DNA from: JAAYYY01 sp964602995
GTDB taxonomy: Bacteria > Chloroflexota > Anaerolineae > Promineifilales > Promineifilaceae
Reading direction: 5' to 3'
DNA: 64,000 bases
NCBI GenBank assembly: GCA_964602995.1
Contig: CAZRTM010000001.1
Coordinates: 92,353 to 156,352 of the forward strand
Part shown: positions 8,023 to 16,110 of the stretch, piece by piece
How the letters are laid out: every line of letters begins with the position of its first letter
Numbering within the stretch: position 1 is the first letter of the stretch
Translations under genes and position numbers: made by a program
Notes under the pieces: model-generated
The model's input: only the letters and a program-made list of their open reading frames with translations
The model's database searches: none
Told to the model about the DNA's origin: nothing

Positions 8023-10494
8023 ATGGCAAAAGCATTTACACAGCTCGAACGTGTCTTGAATTTGGAAGCCCAGCAAGGGTATGAGAACAAAGCCGTCGTC
8101 GGCGGCATCCGCCAGTTCGTCACCTTCTGGGTCAACCGCGCCCGCGACGAGGCAGTAGACGACCTGGACCGCGCCCTTGTGCAGCAAATTGCCGACGCGC
8201 TGCAAGATTATGCGCGACTGCCAGGCAAAGAGGCCCGCGCGGAGAGGATTAACGACCTGCAACAGAAGTTGCAACGTCGCAAGGAACGCGTCACGCACCT
8301 GCCACAGCAGCAACCGGTAGCGCCTGCTGCTCCAAAGGCCAGGCAGGTGCAAGCGGTAGAACCGGCTCCCAAACCAGTGCTGCCGACGGCTCGGGTTGTG
8401 TTGGAAGAAGCGGAACCAGATCCCGAAGCCCTGACACAACCGGTAACTGTGATAGATGGCGTGGGCGGCGTGACCGCCAGGCGGTTGCAAACGTTGGGCG
8501 CTGCGACAGTGCACGACCTGCTCTATCTCTTTCCCCGGCGTTACGATGATTATAGCCTGTTAAAGCCGATCAACCGCCTGGAATATGGCGAGCAGGTCAC
8601 CGTGATCGGCACCATCTGGGAAACCAGGGCGCGACGCACGCGCACCAATCAGGTGATAGTGCAGTCGATCATCAACGACGGCACCGAAACCATCCAGGCA
8701 ACCTGGTTCAACCAGCCCTGGCTGGCTGACCAACTGGCAGCCGGATCACAGGTCGTCCTCAGTGGCACCGTGGAGCAATATTTGGGGCGCAAGGTGTTTA
8801 ACTCCCCAGAATGGGAGCCGCTCTCCGAGGATCTGCTGCGCACCGGGCGCATTGTGCCCGTCTACCCCCTGACCAAGGGGCTGAACGCCAACAAAATGCG
8901 CCAGATCATGAAGGAAGTGGTCGACAAGTACGCGTCGCGGGTTCCGGACCCGCTGCCAGAAGCTGTGCGCGAGCGGCAGAACCTTCCTTCTCTGCCGGAA
9001 GCCCTCTTCCATATCCACTTCCCTGAAAACCGTGACGCATTGTTTAGTGCGCGCCGGCGCCTGGCTTTTGACGAGCTACTCCTGCTGCAGCTAGGCATGT
9101 TGGGGCAGCGCCGGCAGTGGCAGTTGGATCCGGCCCAGCCACTGACCGGCGGCGAAGAAGCTCTACACAGCTTTATCGACAGCCTCCCTTTCCAGTTGAC
9201 GGGGGCGCAACAGCGAGTAATCGACGAAATCCGCGCCGACATGGCCCGCGACGTGCCTATGAACCGCTTGCTGCAGGGCGACGTGGGCGCCGGCAAGACT
9301 GTGGTCGCTGCCGCGGCCATGGTGATTGCCGCCGCCAACGGGACACAGGCCGCCCTGATGGCTCCCACCGAAATTTTGGCCGAGCAACATTACCAGGGTC
9401 TGAGCACACTGCTCTCGGAGCTGGGTCTCACTATGCGGTTGCTGACCGGCAGCACCGTGAATTCAGAGCGGCAGGAGATCTATAGCGGATTGGCTGACGG
9501 TTCCATTGACCTGATTGTGGGCACGCACGCTCTCATTCAGGAGGCGGTCACCTTCCACAACCTGGGACTGGCGGTCATCGACGAACAACATCGCTTCGGC
9601 GTCGATCAGCGCGCTGCCCTGCGCGATAAGGGCGTATCGGGCAGCAATGGGCAGTCGCGGAACCCACACCTGCTGGTAATGAGCGCCACCCCCATTCCGC
9701 GCACCCTGGCCCTCTCCCTCTACGGCGACCTGGATCTTTCCACTCTGGACGAAATGCCGCCCGGGCGTCAGGAAATCCGCACCCGCTGGATCCGGCCCAG
9801 CGAGCGCGAGCGCAGCTACGCCTTCGTGCGCGGTCAGGTGCAGAAGGGGCGGCAGGCCTATGTCATCTGCCCCCTGGTCGAGGAATCGGACAAAATCGAG
9901 GCCAAAGCAGCCGTCGAAGAGTACACCCGCCTGCAAAACGAAGTGTTCCCCGACCTCAAACTAGGCCTGCTGCATGGCCGTATGCGCAGTGACGAAAAAG
10001 AAGCCGTCATGCGCGACTTTTATCGCGGCGACATTGACATTCTGGTTTCCACCTCCGTCATCGAAGTCGGCGTGGATGTGCCCAACAGCACGGTGATGGT
10101 TATTGAGGGCGCCAACCGCTTTGGCCTGGCGCAGCTACATCAGTTCCGCGGTCGTGTGGGACGCGGTGAACACCAATCCTACTGCCTGCTCATCTCCGAT
10201 GCTGTCAACGGCGATGTGGAAGAGCGGCTGACGGCGCTGGAGCAAAGCAACGATGGCTTCCAGTTGGCGGAGAAGGATCTGGAGCTGCGCGGTCCGGGTG
10301 AATTCTTCGGACGGCGGCAAAGTGGTCTGCCTGAGCTACGGCTGGCCTCGTTGCTGGACATCAACCTGCTCAAAGATGCCCGTGGTGAGGCGGAACTACT
10401 TTTCGAGAACGATCCAATGCTCGAATCAGCGCAGCACCAGATGTTGCGCGAACAGGTGGAACAGTTCTGGGAGGACGCAGCAGACGTAAGCTGA
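8023..10494 (+). CDS. recG: ATP-dependent DNA helicase RecG
   Basis: A superfamily 2 helicase that remodels stalled forks and Holliday junctions. The 823-residue protein has an N-terminal extension of about 145 residues (helical, then a Pro/Ala-rich linker) ahead of a helix-hairpin-helix-like GVGGVTARRLQTLGAATVHD and the OB-fold wedge domain. The helicase motifs follow: GDVGAGKTVVAAAAM (Walker A, about residue 421), VIDEQHRFGVDQR (the DEQH box typical of RecG), MSATPIPRT, and motifs V-VI in STSVIEVGVDVPNS and QLHQFRGRVGRG. The usual RecG length is about 690, so the N-terminal segment accounts for the excess. It starts at ATG 8023 and sits between degV and coaD. Confidence 0.95.
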   Translation: MAKAFTQLERVLNLEAQQGYENKAVVGGIRQFVTFWVNRARDEAVDDLDRALVQQIADALQDYARLPGKEARAERINDLQQKLQRRKERVTHLPQQQPVAPAAPKARQVQAVEPAPKPVLPTARVVLEEAEPDPEALTQPVTVIDGVGGVTARRLQTLGAATVHDLLYLFPRRYDDYSLLKPINRLEYGEQVTVIGTIWETRARRTRTNQVIVQSIINDGTETIQATWFNQPWLADQLAAGSQVVLSGTVEQYLGRKVFNSPEWEPLSEDLLRTGRIVPVYPLTKGLNANKMRQIMKEVVDKYASRVPDPLPEAVRERQNLPSLPEALFHIHFPENRDALFSARRRLAFDELLLLQLGMLGQRRQWQLDPAQPLTGGEEALHSFIDSLPFQLTGAQQRVIDEIRADMARDVPMNRLLQGDVGAGKTVVAAAAMVIAAANGTQAALMAPTEILAEQHYQGLSTLLSELGLTMRLLTGSTVNSERQEIYSGLADGSIDLIVGTHALIQEAVTFHNLGLAVIDEQHRFGVDQRAALRDKGVSGSNGQSRNPHLLVMSATPIPRTLALSLYGDLDLSTLDEMPPGRQEIRTRWIRPSERERSYAFVRGQVQKGRQAYVICPLVEESDKIEAKAAVEEYTRLQNEVFPDLKLGLLHGRMRSDEKEAVMRDFYRGDIDILVSTSVIEVGVDVPNSTVMVIEGANRFGLAQLHQFRGRVGRGEHQSYCLLISDAVNGDVEERLTALEQSNDGFQLAEKDLELRGPGEFFGRRQSGLPELRLASLLDINLLKDARGEAELLFENDPMLESAQHQMLREQVEQFWEDAADVS

Positions 10495-10546
10495 GAGACT
10501 CGTTGTTGTAGGTAATAACAGAGCTATTTTTAACAGGAGCACTCAC

Positions 10547-11074
10547 TTGAAAATTCGCGCCATCTATCCCGGCACCTTTGATCCCGTGCATTATGGCCAT
10601 CTCGACCTGATGGACCGCGCCGCCTCCATCTTCGACGAACTGATCATTGGCGTCTATGACCACGGCGTCCCTTCTAAATCGTTGCTCTTCTCCGTGAAGG
10701 AGCGCGTAGCCATGATTGAGGAGTCGCTGAACGGCCGGGAGAATATTTCCATCCAACCTTACGGCGGCCTGACCGTTGATTTCGCCAATTCTGTAGGCGC
10801 AAAGGTGATTGTGCGCGGCTTGCGAGTCTTTTCCGATTTCGAATTTGAGTTCCGTATGGCCCTGGCCAACCAGCGGCTGGCGCCCAATATCGAAGTGGTC
10901 ACCTTCATTACGCGTGAAGAACACACCTTTCTCAGCGGTACCACAGTGCGCGAAATTGCCTCCTTTGGTGGTGATGTCACCAGCATGGTGCCCCCCAACG
11001 TGGCCCGCGCACTCTATAAGCGTTTTAACCACGACAACGTCGACTATAACCCGCCTGTCTCATTGCGTGACTAA
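10547..11074 (+). CDS. coaD: Phosphopantetheine adenylyltransferase
   Basis: Transfers AMP from ATP to 4'-phosphopantetheine, the penultimate step of coenzyme A synthesis. The 175-residue protein has the nucleotidyltransferase motif YPGTFDPVHYGHLDLMDRA (the HxGH is HYGH), the conserved KVIVRGLRVFSDFEFEFRMA, and the C-terminal LSGTTVREIASFGGDVT, equivalent to the ISSTxxR motif. The start is TTG 10547, with AGGAG at 10535-10539 spaced 7 bases; an ATG start is not available in the right place. It follows recG by about 50 bp in the same direction. Length is slightly above the usual 160 because of a short C-terminal tail. Confidence 0.94.
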   Translation: MKIRAIYPGTFDPVHYGHLDLMDRAASIFDELIIGVYDHGVPSKSLLFSVKERVAMIEESLNGRENISIQPYGGLTVDFANSVGAKVIVRGLRVFSDFEFEFRMALANQRLAPNIEVVTFITREEHTFLSGTTVREIASFGGDVTSMVPPNVARALYKRFNHDNVDYNPPVSLRD

Positions 11075-11155
11075 ACTGTTGGTGGGATAATGAGCGGGCC
11101 AACCGTCATCGCTCTGGTGTCGCTGCCGCGGCACAGCAAATGAGGTCGCTTCAAG

Positions 11156-11662
11156 ATGGATATTCAACATCTGGTAGATCGCCTGGAACAGATTTTAAGC
11201 GAGAGCCGGCGCGTCCCCATGACAACCACGCTTCTTGTTGATGAGGATCAGGTTTTCAACATCATCGACCAGTTACGAGTCACGATTCCTGATGAAGTGA
11301 AGCGAGCCAACCGCGTTGAGGCTGAAAAGGAGCGCATCCTGGCCCAGGCGCAAGAGGAGGCAGCGCGAATCCGGCAGTTGGCCAAGCAAGAAGCAGAGGA
11401 GTTGGTGCGTAGAGATACCATCACCACCTCAGCCCACCATCGCGCTGAAAATGTAATGGAGCGCGCCCGCCGTGACGCCGAAGCCCTGCGCCACGAAGCA
11501 GACGTCTATGTGGTCAACGTACTGGCCAAACTGGAAGAAGACCTCCTGCGCTCGCTGTCCGTAGTGCGCAACGGGTTGCGCAAAATACAGGCCGAACAGG
11601 CCGCGGCGGTGGAAGCCATGGAGGCGCAGGAAGCGGAGCCGGCCAGCGAAACCGAAGGGTAG
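11156..11662 (+). CDS. Coiled-coil protein of unknown function
   Basis: I do not recognise a named family with certainty. The 168-residue protein begins with MDIQHLVDRLEQILSESRRV, then TTLLVDEDQVFNIIDQLRVTIP, followed by a long charged coiled coil rich in Ala, Glu, Gln and Arg (about residues 55-160), including ERILAQAQEEAARIRQLAKQ. The pattern resembles the ATP synthase b/E-subunit or DivIVA-like helical proteins often annotated near coaD in Chloroflexota. No membrane segment is visible. GAGG about 10 bases before ATG 11156 may be the ribosome site. Position between coaD and rpmF suggests a housekeeping role, but none can be assigned. Confidence 0.75.
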   Translation: MDIQHLVDRLEQILSESRRVPMTTTLLVDEDQVFNIIDQLRVTIPDEVKRANRVEAEKERILAQAQEEAARIRQLAKQEAEELVRRDTITTSAHHRAENVMERARRDAEALRHEADVYVVNVLAKLEEDLLRSLSVVRNGLRKIQAEQAAAVEAMEAQEAEPASETEG

Positions 11663-11718
11663 CCAGCGGCGCACAGGCCATCTAACGTAAATATTCCATC
11701 GAACTCGCCTGTGGTCAC

Positions 11719-11746
11719 TTGACACCAGATCGGGGGGCGTTATAAT
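11719..11746 (+). promoter_or_regulatory. rpmF promoter
   Basis: TTGACA (11719-11724), a 16-base spacer, and TATAAT (11741-11746), both hexamers perfect. Transcription should begin near 11753, leaving a leader of roughly 137 bases before rpmF. It should also drive fabD and fabG if the terminator after rpmF is leaky. Confidence 0.85.
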
Positions 11747-11819
11747 TATCCGTCGCGGTCTGCGGGCTGCTCCATCGCCTGCGCCGCTCGTTTTATGTAA
11801 GGACGTTGATAGAGATTAC

Positions 11820-11867
11820 GCGGGTTTCGTTTATTTGAACATTTTAAACACCACCCGCTTAAACGAA
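11820..11867 (+). promoter_or_regulatory. structured leader of rpmF with two exclusive pairings
   Basis: Two foldings compete. One pairs GCGGGT (11820-11825) with ACCCGC (11853-11858), plus an inner GTTTA/TAAAC. The other pairs TTCGTTTA (11826-11833) with TAAACGAA (11860-11867), a perfect 8-bp stem that uses the same bases. This lies 22 bases upstream of the start codon. It may be an autoregulatory ribosomal-protein leader; that is an inference. Confidence 0.45.
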
Positions 11868-11889
11868 TAGAAGTAAGAGGGTCGTCATC

Positions 11890-12075
11890 ATGGGTGCTGT
11901 ACCAAAGAGAAAAATTTCCAAATCACGGCGTGACCGCCGCCGGTCCCACCACGCAATCGATACACCAACATTGGTCGCTTGCGAGGAATGTGGCGAAATG
12001 AAACTCCCCCACTACATGTGCCCCGCGTGCGGGACGTATAAAGGGATTCAGGTTGTGCAGCCGCGCACAGAGTAA
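11890..12075 (+). CDS. rpmF: 50S ribosomal protein L32
   Basis: A 61-residue ribosomal protein with the typical basic N-terminus (MGAVPKRKISKSRRDRRRSH) and a zinc ribbon formed by CEEC and CPAC. The tail GTYKGIQVVQPRTE matches the family end. AAGAGG at 11875-11880 is the likely ribosome site. It has its own strong promoter and is followed by a terminator, then fabD and fabG; rpmF next to fatty acid synthesis genes is a widespread bacterial arrangement, although plsX, fabH and acpP are absent here. Confidence 0.97.
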   Translation: MGAVPKRKISKSRRDRRRSHHAIDTPTLVACEECGEMKLPHYMCPACGTYKGIQVVQPRTE

Positions 12076-12089
12076 AATTGTTTGGGGCG

Positions 12090-12119
12090 AAAGGTCGTGC
12101 ACCAGTACGGCCTTTTTTC
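12090..12119 (+). terminator. intrinsic terminator after rpmF
   Basis: Stem AAGGTCGT/ACGGCCTT (8 bp including one G-U) with an 8-base loop, running directly into a T-run at 12113-12118. It sits 15 bases after the rpmF stop codon and 65 bases before fabD. Confidence 0.85.
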
Positions 12120-12183
12120 TTGTTAGCCTCCATCAATCTAGCATCGAACTCAGCCGCTAATAGCATAGAAGAATAATTAACAA

Positions 12184-13101
12184 GTGAGCACAGCTTACCT
12201 TTTTCCCGGACAGGGATCACAGCATGTGGGCATGGGACACGAACTGTATCGTCGTGAACCTGCGGCACGTGCTGTTTTTGATCGGGCCGACGAGTTGTTG
12301 GGCTTCTCCCTCTCCCGACTCTGTTTTGAGGGGCCTGAGGAACAGCTTACCGATACTGTCAACCAGCAACCGGCGCTCTTCGTAACCAGCCTCGCCGCCT
12401 GGACTGTCATCAGCCAGCGCAACGGCGCGCCGCCATCCTACATGGCCGGCCACAGCCTTGGTGAATTTTCGGCGCTGACCGCCGCCGGCGCTCTGGCTTT
12501 CGCCGACGGGCTGGCCCTGGTGCGGCGGCGTGGGGAGCTGATGAAAGAGGCCGGTGAAACACAGCCGGGCGCCATGGCCGCCATCCTGGCCCTGTCTCCC
12601 GAGCAAGTGCAGACCATTTGCCAGCAAGCACAGGAAGCAACGGGCCGGCCCGTGCAACTGGCCAACGACAACTGCCCCGGCCAGGTCGTCATTTCTGGTG
12701 ACGCCGGCGCGTTGGAGCAGGCCATGACGCTGGCCAAGGAAGCAGGCGCGCGCAAGGTGGTCAAACTGCCAATTACCATCGCCGCCCACTCACCGTTGAT
12801 GGCCCCGGCGGCTGCGGCCTTCGCCCAGGCCGTGCAGGAAGCATCCATTACAGCCCCTGTCGTGCCCGTCATCGCTAACACCAGCGCTCGCCCGCTGACG
12901 ACGCCGGACCAGGTGCGCCGGGAATTGATTGCCCAACTGACGGGCAATGTGCGCTGGACAGATTCCATGCGCTATTTGATTGAGCAGGGGGTGGACACCT
13001 TTATTGAGGTTGGGCCAGGCGACGTCCTGACCGGCCTGATGAAACGCATCGATCGTAAAGTCACACGCGAGACGTTCCAATTGGAAGAGGAGAGTAGTTA
13101 G
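12184..13101 (+). CDS. fabD: Malonyl CoA-ACP transacylase
   Basis: Transfers malonyl groups from CoA to acyl carrier protein for fatty acid synthesis. The 305-residue protein starts with AYLFPGQGSQHVGMG and carries the serine hydrolase motif GHSLGEFSALTAAGAL (catalytic Ser near residue 90). The later segment KLPITIAAHSPLM contains the catalytic His, followed by IEVGPGDVLTGLMKRI at the C-terminus. The start is GTG 12184 with only a weak ribosome site. It lies 4 bases upstream of fabG, so the two form an operon. Confidence 0.95.
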   Translation: MSTAYLFPGQGSQHVGMGHELYRREPAARAVFDRADELLGFSLSRLCFEGPEEQLTDTVNQQPALFVTSLAAWTVISQRNGAPPSYMAGHSLGEFSALTAAGALAFADGLALVRRRGELMKEAGETQPGAMAAILALSPEQVQTICQQAQEATGRPVQLANDNCPGQVVISGDAGALEQAMTLAKEAGARKVVKLPITIAAHSPLMAPAAAAFAQAVQEASITAPVVPVIANTSARPLTTPDQVRRELIAQLTGNVRWTDSMRYLIEQGVDTFIEVGPGDVLTGLMKRIDRKVTRETFQLEEESS

Positions 13102-13105
13102 AATC

Positions 13106-13861
13106 GTGAGCCGTCCAGACCTGCAGGAAAAAGTTGCTATCGTCACCGGAGCCTCGCGCGGCATTGGTCGCGCCATCGCCGAGGAGCTGGCAGCAAGTGG
13201 CGCCAGCGTGATAGTTAATTACAATCGAAACCAGGAAGCAGCAGACGAAGTGGTACAGGCGATCACGGACGCCGGCGGCCAGGCAACTGCCGTCTGCGCC
13301 AACGTCGCCGATTTCACGGCCGCTCAGGATCTGATTAAAGCCGCTCGCGATACGTATGGGCGGATCGATATCCTGGTCAATAATGCGGGCACCACGCGCG
13401 ATATGCTGTTGATGATGATGAAAGAGGACGACTGGGACGTGGTAATCAACACCAACCTGAAGAGCCTCTATAACTGCTGCAAGGCTGTGCTGCGACCTAT
13501 GGTGCGCCAGAAAAGCGGCGGGCGAATTATCAACATTTCGTCGGTCATCGGTCTGGTAGGCCAGGGTGGTCAGGCCAACTATGCTGCCTCCAAAGCAGGA
13601 ATCATTGGCTTCACCAAATCGCTGGCCAGGGAGATGGGGCCACGCCAGATCACGGTCAACGCCATCGCCCCTGGTTACTTCCCCACAGCGCTGACCAATG
13701 ACTTGCCAGAAGAACTGATGCAAAAAGCGCTGGAGCTGATTCCGCTGGGCCGGCTGGGCAACGTGGAAGAGGTGGCTCACCTGGTTGCTTTCCTGGCCTC
13801 AGACCGCGCCGCCTACATCACCGGTGAAGTGATTCGTGTCGATGGCGGATTAGCCATGTAA
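13106..13861 (+). CDS. fabG: 3-oxoacyl-[acyl-carrier-protein] reductase
   Basis: Reduces 3-oxoacyl-ACP with NADPH in the elongation cycle. A 251-residue short-chain dehydrogenase with the cofactor motif TGASRGIGRAIAEEL, the structural NNAG, catalytic Ser in INISSVIGLVGQGG, and YAASK with catalytic Tyr and Lys. The C-terminal AAYITGEVIRVDGGLAM is typical of FabG rather than of other SDRs. The start is GTG 13106, and the ribosome site lies in the fabD 3' end (GAAGAGGAGAG). It is coupled to fabD. Confidence 0.95.
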   Translation: MSRPDLQEKVAIVTGASRGIGRAIAEELAASGASVIVNYNRNQEAADEVVQAITDAGGQATAVCANVADFTAAQDLIKAARDTYGRIDILVNNAGTTRDMLLMMMKEDDWDVVINTNLKSLYNCCKAVLRPMVRQKSGGRIINISSVIGLVGQGGQANYAASKAGIIGFTKSLAREMGPRQITVNAIAPGYFPTALTNDLPEELMQKALELIPLGRLGNVEEVAHLVAFLASDRAAYITGEVIRVDGGLAM

Positions 13862-13931
13862 AATGGCATCAGACGCGCGCCATCGCACACAGCGCAACCA
13901 TGATGCAGGTAGAGCTTTTTATAGGGAATAA

Positions 13932-14306
13932 ATGCGCATGAACGAGAATGTTGAAAGTAGCGAGAGCATCGGCCGCATAGAGATTGCACCTGAAGTGCTG
14001 CTGACCATCGTGCAAAAAGTGGTTCAGGATGTTGAAGGGGTGCGAAGTCTGGCCCCGCTGCCCTCCGATATGGCGCACTTTTTCCGGCGATCGCCAAGAA
14101 ATGAAGGTGTTGTGTTACACTATAAAGAGAACCGCCTCACCTTTGACATCTACGTCTACATGAATCCAAATGTTAATTTACGTGAAACAAGTCAGGCGGT
14201 TCAGGTGGCAGTCGTGGAAGCAATTGATAAAATGGTGGGGATTCCGGTGGATGCCGTCAACGTTCACGTGGAAGATGTAGTTTACAATCAGGGACAAACT
14301 GCTTGA
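13932..14306 (+). CDS. Asp23/Gls24 family protein (YqhY-like)
   Basis: A second Asp23/Gls24 (DUF322) member of 124 residues: GRIEIAPEVLLTIVQKVVQD near the N-terminus, LTFDIYVYMNPNVNLRET, and the C-terminal GIPVDAVNVHVEDV. It differs from the 4845 paralogue by an insert (LPSDMAHFFRRSPRNE, about residues 46-61). ATG 13932 follows AGGGA, and a second in-frame ATG at 13938 is possible. It sits 13 bp upstream of nusB, as yqhY does in Firmicutes, suggesting that the association with nusB is old. Confidence 0.88.
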   Translation: MRMNENVESSESIGRIEIAPEVLLTIVQKVVQDVEGVRSLAPLPSDMAHFFRRSPRNEGVVLHYKENRLTFDIYVYMNPNVNLRETSQAVQVAVVEAIDKMVGIPVDAVNVHVEDVVYNQGQTA

Positions 14307-14319
14307 CAGGAACGATTGC

Positions 14320-14847
14320 GTGACATCGACGTCTAATTCTAATCAGGCGTCGCTGTCATCGGGTGGCTCAAATATGAAAACGAGACGCCGAGCTCGACGC
14401 ATTACCTTAGAAACGCTATACGAGTACGATCTTGCCGATCATCCGCCCTTCGAGGTGTTGAAACACCGGCTGGAGGATAATCCAATGGAATCGGCTGGCA
14501 TCGAGTTTGTGCGCCACCTGATACAGGGAGTCATTGATTATCAAGAGCAGATGGATCGTCTCATCACCCGTTATGCCCCTGAATGGCCATTGGATCAAAT
14601 GGCCGTTATTGACCGTAATATCTTGCGCATGGCCATCTATGAGTTCCTCATTGGCCAGGAAACCCCGGTGAAAGTAGCAATCAACGAAGCGGTTGAACTG
14701 GCCAAAACCTACGGCTCAGACAGCGCACCCCGGTTCATTAATGGCGTGTTGGGCACGCTGGCAGACCACGCCGCAGAATTGCAGAACGAGCTTCAGGTAG
14801 AGATAGGGGATAGGCAGCAAGAACAACAAGAACAACCAGCAGCTTAA
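14320..14847 (+). CDS. nusB: Transcription antitermination factor NusB
   Basis: An RNA-binding factor that works with NusE at boxA sites in rRNA transcription. The 175-residue protein has the family pattern RRRARRITLETLYEYDLA near the N-terminus, then YAPEWPLDQMAVIDRNILRM, and the C-terminal ETPVKVAINEAVELAKTYGSD with FINGVLGTLADH. GTG 14320 (AGGA 8 bases upstream) gives an 18-residue Ser-rich extension; ATG 14374 would start directly at the conserved region. The C-terminal Gln/Glu-rich tail is dispensable-looking. tatA follows 4 bp later. Confidence 0.92.
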   Translation: MTSTSNSNQASLSSGGSNMKTRRRARRITLETLYEYDLADHPPFEVLKHRLEDNPMESAGIEFVRHLIQGVIDYQEQMDRLITRYAPEWPLDQMAVIDRNILRMAIYEFLIGQETPVKVAINEAVELAKTYGSDSAPRFINGVLGTLADHAAELQNELQVEIGDRQQEQQEQPAA

Positions 14848-14851
14848 TGTA

Positions 14852-15307
14852 ATGGATAGCTTTTTTGGTATTGGATTACCCGAACTGGTCTTTATTCTCA
14901 TCCTGGCCGGTTTGGTCATGGGGCCGCAGCAAATCCGCCGCGTTGCGCGCACTCTGGGCCGCTTTGTGGGCCAGGTACAGGACATCACAGCTCAGTTCAA
15001 AGAACAACTCAACCGTGAATTGGATGAGCTGGATTCTGAAGAAATGAAGGGCGCCATCCAGGATATGCGGCAACTGCGCCAGGAAATGAACGAATTGAAA
15101 CAGGAAATTCGTTCTATTCCGGAACAGTACCTTAGAGAAGGCAGAGCAGCCATAGCCGAGGGCCAGCACGCCTTCAAGCCCGTCTCCCGAACGACGCCAC
15201 GGCGTCAGACAGGGTTGGCAAACAACAACCGTGACAGGCTACCAACCCCGCTTCCAGCCCCGGAAAATCTCCCCTCTCCCATTGAAGTACCAGACGATCC
15301 TGAATAA
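14852..15307 (+). CDS. tatA: Sec-independent protein translocase TatA/TatB family
   Basis: A component of the twin-arginine translocase that moves folded proteins across the cytoplasmic membrane. The 151-residue protein starts with a short periplasmic stretch and one membrane segment (IGLPELVFILILAGLVMGP, with the Glu typical of TatB-like proteins), then an amphipathic helix and a long charged coiled region (DELDSEEMKGAIQDMRQLRQ), and a Pro-rich tail. The length and Glu at position 11 suggest TatB character, but only one such gene is seen. Its stop overlaps the tatC start by one base (TAATG), so translation is probably coupled. Confidence 0.9.
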   Translation: MDSFFGIGLPELVFILILAGLVMGPQQIRRVARTLGRFVGQVQDITAQFKEQLNRELDELDSEEMKGAIQDMRQLRQEMNELKQEIRSIPEQYLREGRAAIAEGQHAFKPVSRTTPRRQTGLANNNRDRLPTPLPAPENLPSPIEVPDDPE

Positions 15308-16050
15308 TGACTGATACAGTTAGTCCGGTGGAAGGACAGACGTTCCTTGAACATTTTAGTGAGCTGCGCGTACGCGTCACGTGGGCCGTTGGCGCTTTAC
15401 TGGTTTGTACCGTCATCAGCTTCGCCTTCGCCCAATCGCTACTGGAATTCCTGATCGCGCCTTATGGCGAGAATGTGCAGGCCATCAGCCCCACCGAACC
15501 TATCGAGACTTATTTCAAAGTGGCGCTCGTTTCGGGTGCAGTTCTGGCCATGCCCTTTATCCTCTATCAGGTATGGCTCTTTGTGAAGCCGGCGCTGGAG
15601 TCGAAGGAGGAGCGGCGCTTTGTCTACATCTTCGTGCCCAGCGCTTTCCTACTCTTCCTGATTGGCATCGCTTTTTCCTGGCTGGTGCTGTTGCCGGCTG
15701 CGATTTCTTTTCTCTCCGGCTTCATGCCCACCGTCTTCCTCGTTGAGTGGACGGCGAACGAGTACATTGGCTTCACGACCACCTTCCTTTTCTGGATCGG
15801 GGTCAGCTTCGAGATGCCGCTGATCATTTATCTCATCGCGCGCGCCGGTATCATTACGCCGCAAGGGTTGCGCGAACAGTGGCGGGTGGCCATCGTGGCC
15901 ATCGCCGTTATCGCCGCCGTCGTCACCCCTTCTATTGACCCCATTACGATGCTCCTGACCATGGTTCCGCTCACCGTCCTTTATGGGCTTAGCATTTTGC
16001 TGGCTTACGTGGGCCAGCGCCAATTCGAGCGCGCGATGGCCATCGAGTGA
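15307..16050 (+). CDS. tatC: Sec-independent protein translocase TatC
   Basis: The core Tat membrane protein that recognises twin-arginine signal peptides. The 247-residue protein has the conserved cytoplasmic N-terminus FLEHFSELRVRVTWAV, the first-loop region SPTEPIETYFKVALVSG, PFILYQVWLFVKPAL with the conserved FVxPAL element, and about six membrane segments. It is translationally coupled to tatA. No tatD or second tatA is seen nearby. Confidence 0.95.
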   Translation: MTDTVSPVEGQTFLEHFSELRVRVTWAVGALLVCTVISFAFAQSLLEFLIAPYGENVQAISPTEPIETYFKVALVSGAVLAMPFILYQVWLFVKPALESKEERRFVYIFVPSAFLLFLIGIAFSWLVLLPAAISFLSGFMPTVFLVEWTANEYIGFTTTFLFWIGVSFEMPLIIYLIARAGIITPQGLREQWRVAIVAIAVIAAVVTPSIDPITMLLTMVPLTVLYGLSILLAYVGQRQFERAMAIE

Positions 16051-16110
16051 GCGTAGCAGCCGTCTATGCCTACATGACTGTCCAGTCGCAGGGCGCAGGC
16101 TCCCATAGCT

